Positions 1 through 8,201 of a stretch of DNA of 64,000 nucleotides are shown here, one piece after another. The notes under the pieces are model-generated. The model had not been told where the DNA came from, ran no database searches, and saw nothing but the letters and a program-made list of their open reading frames with translations. The translations under genes and the position numbers were made by a program. Source of the stretch: PFJX01 sp040751755 (GTDB taxonomy: Bacteria > Pseudomonadota > Gammaproteobacteria > Burkholderiales > Thiobacillaceae); NCBI GenBank assembly GCA_040751755.1, contig JBFMHC010000033.1:55960-119959 (forward strand), in the 5' to 3' direction. Position 1 is the stretch's first letter. Each line of letters opens with the position of its first letter.

Positions 1-1
1 C

Positions 2-61
2 ACCGAGCCCCTGTACGAGAAATACGTGCTGGGGGTGATGGGCATCAAGAAGCTGAAGTGA
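2..61 (+). CDS. 3' end of an unidentified protein gene (truncated by window edge)
   Basis: An open frame enters from the left edge and ends at a TGA at 59-61, giving the last 19 residues (TEPLYEKYVLGVMGIKKLK). The frame is followed at once by a strong hairpin, as expected for the end of a transcription unit. Too little is present to name a family. It could be a chance frame, but the codon choice (GAG, CTG, AAG, GTG) matches the genes around it. Confidence 0.45.
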   Translation, partial: TEPLYEKYVLGVMGIKKLK

Positions 62-68
62 CGGCCCG

Positions 69-101
69 CCCGCATGGCGGCCGCTCGGGCCGCCATGCGG
101 G
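69..101 (+). terminator. Perfect 14-bp stem-loop after the truncated gene
   Basis: A perfect inverted repeat: arm 69-82 (cccgcatggcggcc), five-base loop 83-87, arm 88-101 (ggccgccatgcggg). It lies 8 bases after the stop codon of the truncated gene. There is no T-run behind it, so it may be a non-canonical terminator or an mRNA 3'-end protecting hairpin. Confidence 0.5.
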
Positions 102-182
102 GCTTGTCGTGGATGGCCCGGTTGCCGCTGTCAAAAAGCCCGCCGATAATGGCCGCGACGAAAACGACGGACAGCCCACGCA

Positions 183-638
183 ATGGAATTCCCCCCCGCG
201 CCTGATTTCGAAGCCCCCAGCACCGGCGGCAAGACCTTCAAACTCAGCCAGGCCAAGGGGCATGCCCTCGTGCTCTATTTCTACCCCAAGGACAACACGC
301 CTGGCTGCACCACGGAGGGTCGGGACTTCGCCGAGCTGTATCCCCTGTTCCAGGCACTCGGCTGCGAGGTGCTCGGGGTCTCGCGCGACAGCCTCAAATC
401 ACATGAGGGCTTCAAGGCCAAGCTCGGCATGCCGTTCGAACTGCTCTCCGATCCGGACGAGCGGGTGTGCGAGGCCTACGGTGTCATGAAGCTGAAGAAC
501 ATGTATGGCAAACAGGTGCGCGGCGTGGAGCGCAGCACCTTCGTCATCGATGCCCAGGGCCGACTGGCTCGGGAGTGGCGCGGCGTGAAGGTGCCCAACC
601 ACGCCCAGGAAGTGCTCGAATTCGTGCGTACCTTGTAA
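183..638 (+). CDS. bcp: Thioredoxin-dependent peroxiredoxin, Bcp/PrxQ type
   Basis: A 151-residue cytosolic thiol peroxidase that reduces hydrogen peroxide and organic hydroperoxides. The thioredoxin-fold AhpC/TSA signature YPKDNTPGCTTE (residues 34-45) carries the peroxidatic Cys42. Length is usual for Bcp. The resolving cysteine that many Bcp proteins have five residues later (CxxxxC) is absent: position 47 is Arg. The other cysteines (in GCEVLGV and RVCEAYG) would have to resolve the sulfenic acid, or an external thiol does. The ATG at 183 gives the normal N terminus; no strong ribosome binding site precedes it. The PhoH gene follows after 32 bases on the same strand. Confidence 0.93.
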   Translation: MEFPPAPDFEAPSTGGKTFKLSQAKGHALVLYFYPKDNTPGCTTEGRDFAELYPLFQALGCEVLGVSRDSLKSHEGFKAKLGMPFELLSDPDERVCEAYGVMKLKNMYGKQVRGVERSTFVIDAQGRLAREWRGVKVPNHAQEVLEFVRTL

Positions 639-670
639 TTCCCCACCACCACTAGCGAGGGTGCCCCTAG

Positions 671-2107
671 ATGCCTGCCAAGCCCGCAAGCAAGCCGAAG
701 TCCGCGAGTCGCTCCAAGTCGAAACCCCTCACCAAGCTGTTCGTCCTCGACACCAACGTCCTGCTGCACGACCCCACCTCGCTGTACCGCTTCCAGGAAC
801 ACGACATCTATCTGCCGATGATGACCCTGGAGGAACTGGACCATAACAAGAAGGGCATGTCCGAGGTGGCGCGCAACGCCCGCCAGGTCAGCCGCTTCCT
901 CGACGACATCGTCAGCCCCACGGAACACGACATCCAGTCCGGCGCGGACCTCGCCTCGCACAGCCACAAGGCGGCGACCGGCCGCCTGTTCCTGCAGACC
1001 GAGCCGGTGGAGCGGGACATCCTCGCCATGCTTCCCTACAGCACGGGCGACAACCAGATCCTCGGCGTGGTCGCGCACCTGCGCCAGGTGCAGCCGGAGC
1101 GCGAGGTGGTGCTGGTGTCCAAGGACATCAACATGCGCATCAAGGCCCGCGCCATGGGCTTCGCCGCCGAGGACTACTTCAACGACAAGGTCCTGGAGGA
1201 CACCGACCTCCTGTACACCGGCGTCATGGAACTGCCGGCGGACTTCTGGGACAAGCACGGCAAGGGCATGGAGTCATGGCAGAAGGACGGGCGCTCCTAC
1301 TACCGCCTCACGGGCCCGCTGTGCCCGTCCATGCTGGTCAACCAGTTCGTCTGGCAGGAGGGGCCCAACCCCTTCCAGGCCATCGTCACCGCCGTCGAGG
1401 GCAAGACCGCGACCCTGGCGACGACCAGGGACTATTCGCACCACAAGAACGCCGTATGGGGCATCACCGCGCGCAACCGCGAGCAGAACTTCGCCCTCAA
1501 CGTGCTGATGGACCCGGAGATCGACTTCGTCACCCTGCTCGGCCAGGCCGGCACCGGCAAGACCCTGCTCACGCTCGCCGCCGGTCTGACGCAGATCCTC
1601 GAGCACAAGGTCTACAGCGAGATCATCATGACCCGGGTCACCGTGCCGGTGGGCGAGGACATCGGCTTCCTGCCCGGCACCGAGGAGGAGAAGATGACCC
1701 CCTGGATGGGCGCGCTGGAGGACAACCTCGACGTGCTCAACAGCACCGACGAGGAGGCGGGCGAGTGGGGCCGTGCGGCGACGCAGGACCTGATCCGCTC
1801 GCGCATCAAGGTGAAGTCGCTCAACTTCATGCGCGGCCGCACCTTCATCAACAAGTTCCTCATCATCGACGAGGCGCAGAACCTCACCTCGAAGCAGATG
1901 AAGACCCTGATCACGCGCGCCGGCCCCGGCACCAAGGTGGTGTGCCTGGGCAACATCGCGCAGATCGACACGCCTTACCTGACCGAGGGCAGCTCCGGCC
2001 TCACCTACGTGGTCGACCGCTTCAAGGGCTGGGCGCACAACGGCCACATCACCCTCGCGCGCGGCGAGCGTTCGCGTCTCGCGGACCATGCCGCGAGCAT
2101 CCTTTGA
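671..2107 (+). CDS. PIN domain-PhoH family ATPase
   Basis: A 478-residue two-domain protein. Residues about 22-150 form a PIN nuclease-like domain starting at FVLDTNVLLHDP, with the acidic residues typical of PIN folds. Residues about 255-470 form the PhoH ATPase, with Walker A GQAGTGKT (291-298) and Walker B FLIIDEAQ (396-403, Asp400). The arrangement is that of the YlaK/PhoH2 group, thought to act on RNA as an ATP-dependent helicase/nuclease; its physiological role is poorly known. A basic, Ser/Lys/Pro-rich stretch occupies the first 20 residues. It ends 29 bases before the EpsD-like reading frame on the same strand. Confidence 0.93.
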   Translation: MPAKPASKPKSASRSKSKPLTKLFVLDTNVLLHDPTSLYRFQEHDIYLPMMTLEELDHNKKGMSEVARNARQVSRFLDDIVSPTEHDIQSGADLASHSHKAATGRLFLQTEPVERDILAMLPYSTGDNQILGVVAHLRQVQPEREVVLVSKDINMRIKARAMGFAAEDYFNDKVLEDTDLLYTGVMELPADFWDKHGKGMESWQKDGRSYYRLTGPLCPSMLVNQFVWQEGPNPFQAIVTAVEGKTATLATTRDYSHHKNAVWGITARNREQNFALNVLMDPEIDFVTLLGQAGTGKTLLTLAAGLTQILEHKVYSEIIMTRVTVPVGEDIGFLPGTEEEKMTPWMGALEDNLDVLNSTDEEAGEWGRAATQDLIRSRIKVKSLNFMRGRTFINKFLIIDEAQNLTSKQMKTLITRAGPGTKVVCLGNIAQIDTPYLTEGSSGLTYVVDRFKGWAHNGHITLARGERSRLADHAASIL

Positions 2108-2136
2108 GTACGATTTTCACGACAACGAGAGAGACA

Positions 2137-3021
2137 ATGAAGACGATGCAGCGTTTTGTTCCGGGCGCACTGGTGCTGGCCCTGGCGGTTTCCATTTCCG
2201 GTTGCGACAAGATGGGGGGCGACACCGGCGAGGCGGCCGCCAAGGTCAACGATCAGGCCATCAGCATCCCGCAGCTGAACCGCGAGCTGGACAAGCTCGG
2301 CAAGCTCGATCCGGACCACGCCAAGCAGGCCGCCAACAAGGTGCTGAACGTCCTGGTCGAGCAGCAGCTGCTGGCGCAGAAGGCCGTCGCCGACAAGCTG
2401 GAGCAGGATGCGGACGTGAAGCTGGCCCTCGAGGCCGCGCGTACCCAGGTCCTCGCGCAGGCGGCGGTGGAAAAATTGACCGCGGGCGTCGCCAAGCCGA
2501 GCGAGCAGGAGATCGGCGACTACTTCGCCAAGCATCCGGAGCTGTTCAGCGAGCGGCGCATCTACCGCCTGCAGGAGATCAGCATCCCGGTGACCGCCGG
2601 CAACGCCGAGTCGGTGAAGGCCCAGGTCGCCGCCAGCCACAGCCTCGACGACCTGGCCAAGTGGCTGCGCGAGCAGAACATCCAGGCGCGCGTCTCGTAA
2701 ACCACCAAACCCGCCGAGATGCTGCCCGCCGACCTGGTGCCGCGCCTGGCGCAGATGCGCGACGGCCAGGCGATGACCGTGGACGCCCCCGGCGCCGTCA
2801 ACCTCATCGTCGTCGCCGGTTCGCAAGGTCAGCCGGTGACCCTGGAGCAGGCTCGCGCGGGGATCGAGCGCTATCTCGTCAATACCCGCAAGCGCGAGGC
2901 CGCCGCCGCCGCCCTCAAGGACCTGCGTGCGAAGGCGAAGATCGAATTCCTCGGCGCCTACGCGGATGCCGGCAAGGCGGCCGCACCGGTGCAGGCAGTC
3001 CCCGCGCCGGCGACGAAGTGA
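2137..3021 (+). pseudogene. EpsD-family peptidyl-prolyl isomerase-like lipoprotein, interrupted by an in-frame TAA
   Basis: The frame starts MKTMQRFVPGALVLALAV and has a lipobox (SISGC) before an N-terminal SurA/EpsD-like helical region. It stops at TAA (2698-2700) after 187 residues. In the same frame, without any shift, it resumes as TTKPAEMLPADLVPRL and continues to the TGA at 3019-3021. The two parts together make about 294 residues, a normal size for EpsD-type PpiC/parvulin-like proteins of exopolysaccharide and exosortase loci, with the conserved 'P-A-E-x-L-P' and 'MRDGQ' stretch lying after the stop. A single base change (for example CAA to TAA) explains it. Either the gene is dead, or it makes a shortened lipoprotein plus a possible restart at ATG 2719, or the base is a sequencing error. 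The DHH gene follows 7 bases on. Confidence 0.75.
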
Positions 3022-3028
3022 GCCCGGC

Positions 3029-3994
3029 ATGACGCATTTCGACGCCTTCAATGGCGATGCCGACGGCATCTGCGCCTTGCACCAGCTGCGCCTGGCCGAG
3101 CCGCGCGAGGGCGTGCTGGTCACCGGCGTGAAGCGCGACATCGGCCTGTTGAAGCGCATCGACGCCCAGGCCGGCGACAGCATCACCGCACTAGACATCG
3201 CCGTGGAGAAGAACGCCCAGGCGCTCGCCGAGCTGCTCGCGCGCGGCGTCACGGTGCAGTGGTTCGACCATCACAACCCGGGCGAGCTGCCCGTGCATCC
3301 GGGCTTTCACGCCACCATCGACACCGCCGCCGAGGTCTGCACCAGCCTCCTGGTCGACCGCGCCATCGGCGGGCGCTTTCGGCCCTGGGCGGTGGCTGCC
3401 GCGTTCGGCGACAACCTGCACGAGGCGGCGCGCCAGGCCGCGGCGCCGCTCGGCTACACGGACGCCCAGCTCGACACCCTGCGCGAGCTCGGCGAGTGCC
3501 TCAACTACAACGGCTACGGCGACGGCCTGGACGATCTGCATTACCACCCCGCCGAGTTGTACCGTGCCCTGCACGGCTACACGGACCCCTTCGCCTTCAT
3601 CCGCGAGGCGCCCGAGTTCCGCACCCTGCGCGACGGCTATGCCGCCGACATGGCGCGCGCGCGCGCGGTGGCCGCGGCGGAGGCGCGCGCCGGTGGCGCG
3701 GTGTTCATCCTGCCGGACGCGGCCTGGGCGCGGCGCGCCAGCGGCGTCTACGCAAACGAGCTGGCCACCGCCAACCCGGGCCGCGCGCATGCCCTGCTGA
3801 CGCGTTCTCCCAAGGGGCACTACGTGGTGAGCGTGCGCGCGCCGCTGCGCAACCGCGCCGGCGCGGACGAGTTGTGCAAGCAGTTCGACACCGGCGGCGG
3901 GCGCAAGGCCGCCGCCGGCATCAACGTCCTGCCCGAGGCGCGCATCGCCGATTTCACCGCCGCCTTCTTCTCCGCCTATCCGCAAGCCTGCTGA
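3029..3994 (+). CDS. DHH/DHHA1 family phosphoesterase
   Basis: A 321-residue protein with the DHH superfamily layout: FNGDADGICA (residues 7-16, metal-binding Asp10 and Asp12), a second Asp in ALDIA, the FDHH motif (Asp80-His81-His82), and a C-terminal DHHA1 substrate domain ending in GGGRKAAAGIN near residue 289. Relatives include NrnA, which removes the 3'-phosphate of pAp and degrades nano-RNA, and other single-domain phosphoesterases. It sits 6 bases ahead of the APS kinase fusion gene, so cleavage of pAp, the by-product of PAPS use, is an attractive but unproven role. The start at 3029 immediately follows the stop of the EpsD-like frame. Confidence 0.88.
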   Translation: MTHFDAFNGDADGICALHQLRLAEPREGVLVTGVKRDIGLLKRIDAQAGDSITALDIAVEKNAQALAELLARGVTVQWFDHHNPGELPVHPGFHATIDTAAEVCTSLLVDRAIGGRFRPWAVAAAFGDNLHEAARQAAAPLGYTDAQLDTLRELGECLNYNGYGDGLDDLHYHPAELYRALHGYTDPFAFIREAPEFRTLRDGYAADMARARAVAAAEARAGGAVFILPDAAWARRASGVYANELATANPGRAHALLTRSPKGHYVVSVRAPLRNRAGADELCKQFDTGGGRKAAAGINVLPEARIADFTAAFFSAYPQAC

Positions 3995-4000
3995 CCCACA

Positions 4001-5683
4001 ATGGAAAACCTCATCCCCCCTTACGGCGGCGAATTGCCGATCATGCTGTGCGATGCCTATCGCGCCGAGGCCCTCAAGCGCGAGGCGCTGGACTTCCCCT
4101 CCATCGACCTGGACTGGCGGCAGCTGTGCGAGCTGGAACTGCTCCTCACCGGCGCACTGGCGCCGCTCACCGGCTTCATGGGGAGTGCCGACATGGAGGC
4201 GGTGCTGAGCCGCCTGCAGCTCGCGGACGGCCGTTTCTGGGCGCGTCCGGTGATGCTGGCGGTGAGCGAGAAGGCCGCCAAGGGCCTGACGCCCGGCAGC
4301 CGCGTCGCCCTGCGCGACGCCGAGGGTTTCATGCCGGCGATCCTGCACGTGAGCGAGGTCTGGCCGGTCGAACCCGAGCAGGAAGAGGCCTGGGCACGCG
4401 CCTCCGGCTACCCCTACCTGGAGGCCGCGGGCAGTGCCGGCCAGGTCTACCTCGCCGGCCATGTCGAGGGCGTGGCCCTGCCGCCGCGACATGACTTCCT
4501 CACCCTGCGCCTGACCCCCGCCGAGACCCGCGCGCAGTTCGCCAAGCGCGGCTGGCGCCGTGTCCTCGGCGTGATGCCCTCGCAGCCCATGCACCGCATG
4601 CACTACGAGTTCTTCCTGCGTTCCGCGGTGCAGCGCGAGGCCAACCTGCTGATCCAGGTGGCGGGCGGCGCCGACCCGGTGCACGACGCCGCGCACTTCA
4701 GCCGCATCCGTGCCTGCCAGGCCCTGCAGCCGCGCTTCCCGGCGCCCACCACGCTGCTCACCATCAGCCCGCTCATGACCCTGCCGGAAGGCGATCGCGA
4801 GGTCCTGCACAAGGCCTTGATCGCGCGCAACCACGGCTGCACCCAGCTGGTGGTCGGGGGTGAGTGGGTCGGTTCCGGCGAACTGCGGCGCGGCGGTGAC
4901 ATGGCCGCGGTGCGCAGCCTCGCGCGCGAGCACCTGGGGCTGGAGCTGGTGCCCTTCCCGCGCCTGGTCTATGTCGAGGACCGCGACGAGTTCATGTCCG
5001 AGGACGAGGTGCCGGAGGGCAGCCGCGTGCTGCGCATGAACGGCGCGGAACTGCATCGCCGCATGATGCAGGGCTCGCGCGTGCCGGAGTGGTATTCCTA
5101 CCCCGAGGTGCTGACGGAGCTGGCCAAGGCCTATCCGCCGCGCAGCCGCCAGGGCTTCACGGTGTTCTGCACCGGCCTCTCCGGCGCCGGCAAGTCGACC
5201 ATCGCGCGCGCCCTCACGGTCAAGCTCATGGAGATGGGCGGGCGGCGCGTGACCCTGCTGGACGGCGACGTGGTGCGGCGCAACCTGTCGAGCGAGCTGG
5301 GCTTCTCCAAGGAGCACCGCGACATCAACATCCGCCGCATCGGCTACGTGGCGAGCGAGATCACCAAGCATGGCGGCATCGCCATCTGCGCCCCCATTGC
5401 CCCCTACCGCCAGACGCGGCGCGCGGTGCGCGACATGATCGAGCCCTGGGGCGGCTTCATCGAGGTGCACGTCTCCACCGCCATCGAGGTGTGCGAGGGG
5501 CGCGACCGCAAGGGCCTGTATGCCAAGGCGCGCGCGGGCCTGATCCCCGAGTTCACCGGCGTCTCCGACCCCTACGAGGTGCCCGAGGCGCCGGAGCTGG
5601 TGATCGACACCGCGCAGTACAGCGTCGAGGAGGCGGTGGCCCGCATCGTCCTCAAGCTGGAGCACGAGGGCTATCTGCGCTAG
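4001..5683 (+). CDS. ATP sulfurylase-like/APS kinase fusion with degenerate sulfurylase active site
   Basis: A 560-residue protein of the bifunctional Sat-CysC family (Aquifex/proteobacterial type). Residues 1-370 are the PUA-like and ATP-sulfurylase domains, 385-560 the APS kinase. The kinase is intact: P-loop GLSGAGKST (392-400), LLDGDVVR, GFSKEHRDINIRRIG. In the sulfurylase half the usual QTRNPMHRAH motif reads MPSQPMHRMH (192-201): both histidines stay but Gln, Arg and Asn are gone. The usual GRDHAGPG motif reads GGEWVGSG (286-293), losing Arg, Asp and His. These residues bind ATP and sulfate in known enzymes, so the first domain is probably inactive or has changed substrate, while the second should still make PAPS from APS. 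Preceded by the DHH phosphoesterase gene in the same orientation. Confidence 0.88.
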   Translation: MENLIPPYGGELPIMLCDAYRAEALKREALDFPSIDLDWRQLCELELLLTGALAPLTGFMGSADMEAVLSRLQLADGRFWARPVMLAVSEKAAKGLTPGSRVALRDAEGFMPAILHVSEVWPVEPEQEEAWARASGYPYLEAAGSAGQVYLAGHVEGVALPPRHDFLTLRLTPAETRAQFAKRGWRRVLGVMPSQPMHRMHYEFFLRSAVQREANLLIQVAGGADPVHDAAHFSRIRACQALQPRFPAPTTLLTISPLMTLPEGDREVLHKALIARNHGCTQLVVGGEWVGSGELRRGGDMAAVRSLAREHLGLELVPFPRLVYVEDRDEFMSEDEVPEGSRVLRMNGAELHRRMMQGSRVPEWYSYPEVLTELAKAYPPRSRQGFTVFCTGLSGAGKSTIARALTVKLMEMGGRRVTLLDGDVVRRNLSSELGFSKEHRDINIRRIGYVASEITKHGGIAICAPIAPYRQTRRAVRDMIEPWGGFIEVHVSTAIEVCEGRDRKGLYAKARAGLIPEFTGVSDPYEVPEAPELVIDTAQYSVEEAVARIVLKLEHEGYLR

Positions 5684-5712
5684 TTCAGCACTGATCCATT
5701 CGTCACCCCGGC

Positions 5713-7875
5713 TCAGGCCGGGCTGGTGGGGCTGCGCTCGCCCCCGCCCTTCATGCGCTGGATCCGCACCACCTCGTGCAGGCCGCGCAGGGCGCGCATC
5801 AGGCGCGCAAGGTGCAGGCGGTTCTGCACGCTGACCGTGAAGTAGAGGTTGGTGTAGGAACCGGCCTCCTCCTCCATGTGCACGTTGTCGATGTCCGAGC
5901 CCTCGTTGGCGATCGCCGCCGCCACCTTGGCGAGCACGCCGCGCTGGTTGGCCACCACCACCTTGATGCCCACCTCGAACAGCTTGTCGAGTTCCGCGGC
6001 CCAGGCGACGTCCACCCATTTCTCGGGGTCTTCGCGGTAGTGCCGCACCTGGGTGCAGTCGTGGGTGTGGATGATGAGGCCCTTTTCCTTCTTGATCTGG
6101 CCGATGATCGGGTCGCCGGGGATGGGGCGACAGCACTTGCCCAGCTTCACCGCCACGCCCTCGGCGCCATGCACCAGCATCGGCCCCGCGGACTTGGCGG
6201 GCGTCGCCGGGTCGTTGTCGCGCAGCAGCAGCTGGCGCGCCACCACGAAGGCGAGCTTCTTGCCCAGGCCGATCTCCTCCAGGGTCTCGTCGCGGCCGCG
6301 CCCCGTCTCCTTCTGGAAGCGCTCCCAGGCGCCCTCGCCCAGGCTCTTGCAGTCGCTGCCCAGGGCCTTCAGGGCCTGCTCCAGCAGGCGCTGGCCGAGG
6401 CCGATGGACTCGCTCTGGTGCACGTGCTTGAGGGCGTTGCGGATGTTGGCGCGCGCCTTGCCGGTGAAGGCGAAGTGCGCCCAGGCCGGGTTGGGGCGCG
6501 CGGACTCGGAGGTGAGGATCTCCACCCGGTCACCGTTGCGCAGCGGCGTGGAGAGCGGCATGAACTCGCCGTTGATCTTCACGCCGACGCAGTGGTTGCC
6601 CACGTCGGTATGCACCGAGTAGGCGAAGTCCACCGCCGTGGCGCCGCGCGGCAGGGAGATGATCGCGCCCTTGGGCGTGAACACGTAGACCTCGTCAGGG
6701 AACAGGTCGACCTTGATGTGTTCGAGGAATTCCACCGAGTCGCGGCTGTCCGCCTGCAGGTCGAGCAGGCCCTGCAGCCACTGGTGGGTACGGCGCTGGA
6801 CCTCGGAGATGGAGGCGTCGCTGCTCTTGTAGATCCAGTGCGAGGCCACGCCCGCCTCGGCGATGCGGTGCATCTCCGAGGTGCGGATCTGCACCTCCAG
6901 GGGGGCGCCGAAGGGGCCGAACAGCGTGGTGTGCAGCGACTGGTAACCGTTCGGCTTGGGGATGGCGATGTAGTCCTTGAACTTGCCGGGGATGGGCTTG
7001 TACAGGGCATGCAGCGCGCCGAGGGCCAGGTAGCACTGGGGCACATCCTCCACCATCACCCGGAAGCCGTAGATGTCGAACACCTCGGAGAAGGCCAGCT
7101 GCTTCTCGTGCATCTTGCGGTAGATGCTGTGCAGGTGCTTTTCCCGTCCCCATACCGTGGCGGGGATGTGGGCCTCTTCCAGCTTCTGCTCGATGCTTGA
7201 GCGGATCTTGTCCACCACCTCGGAACGGTTGCCGCGCGCCGCCTTCACCGCCTTCTCGATCACCTTGTAGCGGTTGGGGTGCAGGTGTTGGAAGGAGATG
7301 TCCTCCAGTTCCTGGTAGACCTGGTTGAGTCCCAGGCGGTTGGCGATGGGGGCGTAGATCTCCAGGGTCTCCTGGGCGATGCGGTGGATCTTCTCCGGCG
7401 CCATCGCGTCCAGGGTGCGCATGTTGTGCAGGCGGTCGGCCAGCTTGATGAGGATGACGCGCACGTCGCGCGCCATCGCCATGAGCATCTTGCGGAAGTT
7501 CTCCGCCTGCGCCTGCGCCTTGTTCTCGAAGTGGATGCGGTCGAGCTTGGTGACACCGTCCACCAGGTTGGCGACCGGCTTGCCGAACTCCTGCGCGATC
7601 TCCTCGGAGGTGACGCCGGTGTCCTCCACCACGTCGTGCAGCAGCGCCGCGATCAGGGTCTGCACGTCGAGGCGCCAGCCGGCCAGGATCTCGGCCACGG
7701 CCAGCGGATGCGTCACGTAGGGGGCGCCGCCCTTGCGGTACTGGCCGGTGTGGGCCAGGGCGGAGAAGAAGTAGGCGCGGCGGAACGACTCCAGGTCGTC
7801 CTTCTCCAGGTAGGAGACGGCCTCGGGCAGCGGCGGCAGGGTCGCCAGGATGGTGTCGGAACCCGGTGCCGCCAT
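5713..7875 (-). CDS. spoT: Bifunctional (p)ppGpp synthetase/hydrolase SpoT/Rel
   Basis: A 720-residue RelA/SpoT homologue. In order: HD hydrolase domain with HDVVEDTGV, synthetase domain with YGFRVMVEDV and KDYIAIPKPNGYQSLHT, TGS domain beginning VYVFTPKG, a helical region, and a C-terminal ACT domain. The intact HD motif indicates that it can hydrolyse (p)ppGpp, and the synthetase motif that it can make it, so this is the long bifunctional type. The start at 7875 (MAAPGSDTILATLPPL) gives the usual N terminus; the open frame extends further upstream but only across rpoZ. It lies 23 bases after rpoZ on the same strand, the common rpoZ-spoT arrangement. Confidence 0.96.
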   Translation of the reverse strand: MAAPGSDTILATLPPLPEAVSYLEKDDLESFRRAYFFSALAHTGQYRKGGAPYVTHPLAVAEILAGWRLDVQTLIAALLHDVVEDTGVTSEEIAQEFGKPVANLVDGVTKLDRIHFENKAQAQAENFRKMLMAMARDVRVILIKLADRLHNMRTLDAMAPEKIHRIAQETLEIYAPIANRLGLNQVYQELEDISFQHLHPNRYKVIEKAVKAARGNRSEVVDKIRSSIEQKLEEAHIPATVWGREKHLHSIYRKMHEKQLAFSEVFDIYGFRVMVEDVPQCYLALGALHALYKPIPGKFKDYIAIPKPNGYQSLHTTLFGPFGAPLEVQIRTSEMHRIAEAGVASHWIYKSSDASISEVQRRTHQWLQGLLDLQADSRDSVEFLEHIKVDLFPDEVYVFTPKGAIISLPRGATAVDFAYSVHTDVGNHCVGVKINGEFMPLSTPLRNGDRVEILTSESARPNPAWAHFAFTGKARANIRNALKHVHQSESIGLGQRLLEQALKALGSDCKSLGEGAWERFQKETGRGRDETLEEIGLGKKLAFVVARQLLLRDNDPATPAKSAGPMLVHGAEGVAVKLGKCCRPIPGDPIIGQIKKEKGLIIHTHDCTQVRHYREDPEKWVDVAWAAELDKLFEVGIKVVVANQRGVLAKVAAAIANEGSDIDNVHMEEEAGSYTNLYFTVSVQNRLHLARLMRALRGLHEVVRIQRMKGGGERSPTSPA

Positions 7876-7898
7876 GCGCCTTACCTGGGGTGGGGGCT

Positions 7899-8105
7899 TC
7901 AGTAGGGGGCCTTCTTCAGGATGTCCACGCTCACCAGGCCCTCGGCGACCTCGCGCAGGGCGATCACGGCGGGCTTGTCCTTGTTGGCCTCCACCTTGGG
8001 GGTGGAGCCGGTGGAGATCTGGCGCGCCCGGTAGGCGGCGGCGAGGGTCATCTCGAAGCGGTTGGGGATGTTGCGGATGCAATCGTCGATGGTGACGCGG
8101 GCCAT
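7899..8105 (-). CDS. rpoZ: RNA polymerase omega subunit
   Basis: A 68-residue protein starting MARVTIDDCIRNIPNRFEM, the classic omega N terminus, which helps fold and recruit the beta' subunit of RNA polymerase and forms part of the ppGpp site. Length is normal for betaproteobacteria. The start at 8105 is chosen over an in-frame ATG 75 bases upstream because the family begins here. It is the first gene of the rpoZ-spoT unit and is divergent from yajQ, with about 96 bases between them that should hold both promoters. Confidence 0.96.
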   Translation of the reverse strand: MARVTIDDCIRNIPNRFEMTLAAAYRARQISTGSTPKVEANKDKPAVIALREVAEGLVSVDILKKAPY

Positions 8106-8201
8106 GTGAACCTCTGTGGGGGTGATTGAACGGATGCCGTATTTTACGCCGGCTTGTGCTACAAACCACGCCCTTCGCATCGTCTTTGCCAGGAGAACAC
8201 C

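Noticed and set aside
3191..6136. A very long minus-strand open frame (about 980 codons) across the DHH and Sat/APS kinase genes
   Set aside because: It is an antisense shadow produced by high GC. The translated sequence is low-complexity (Arg/Gly/His/Ala) with no motif, while the plus-strand genes carry clear domains.
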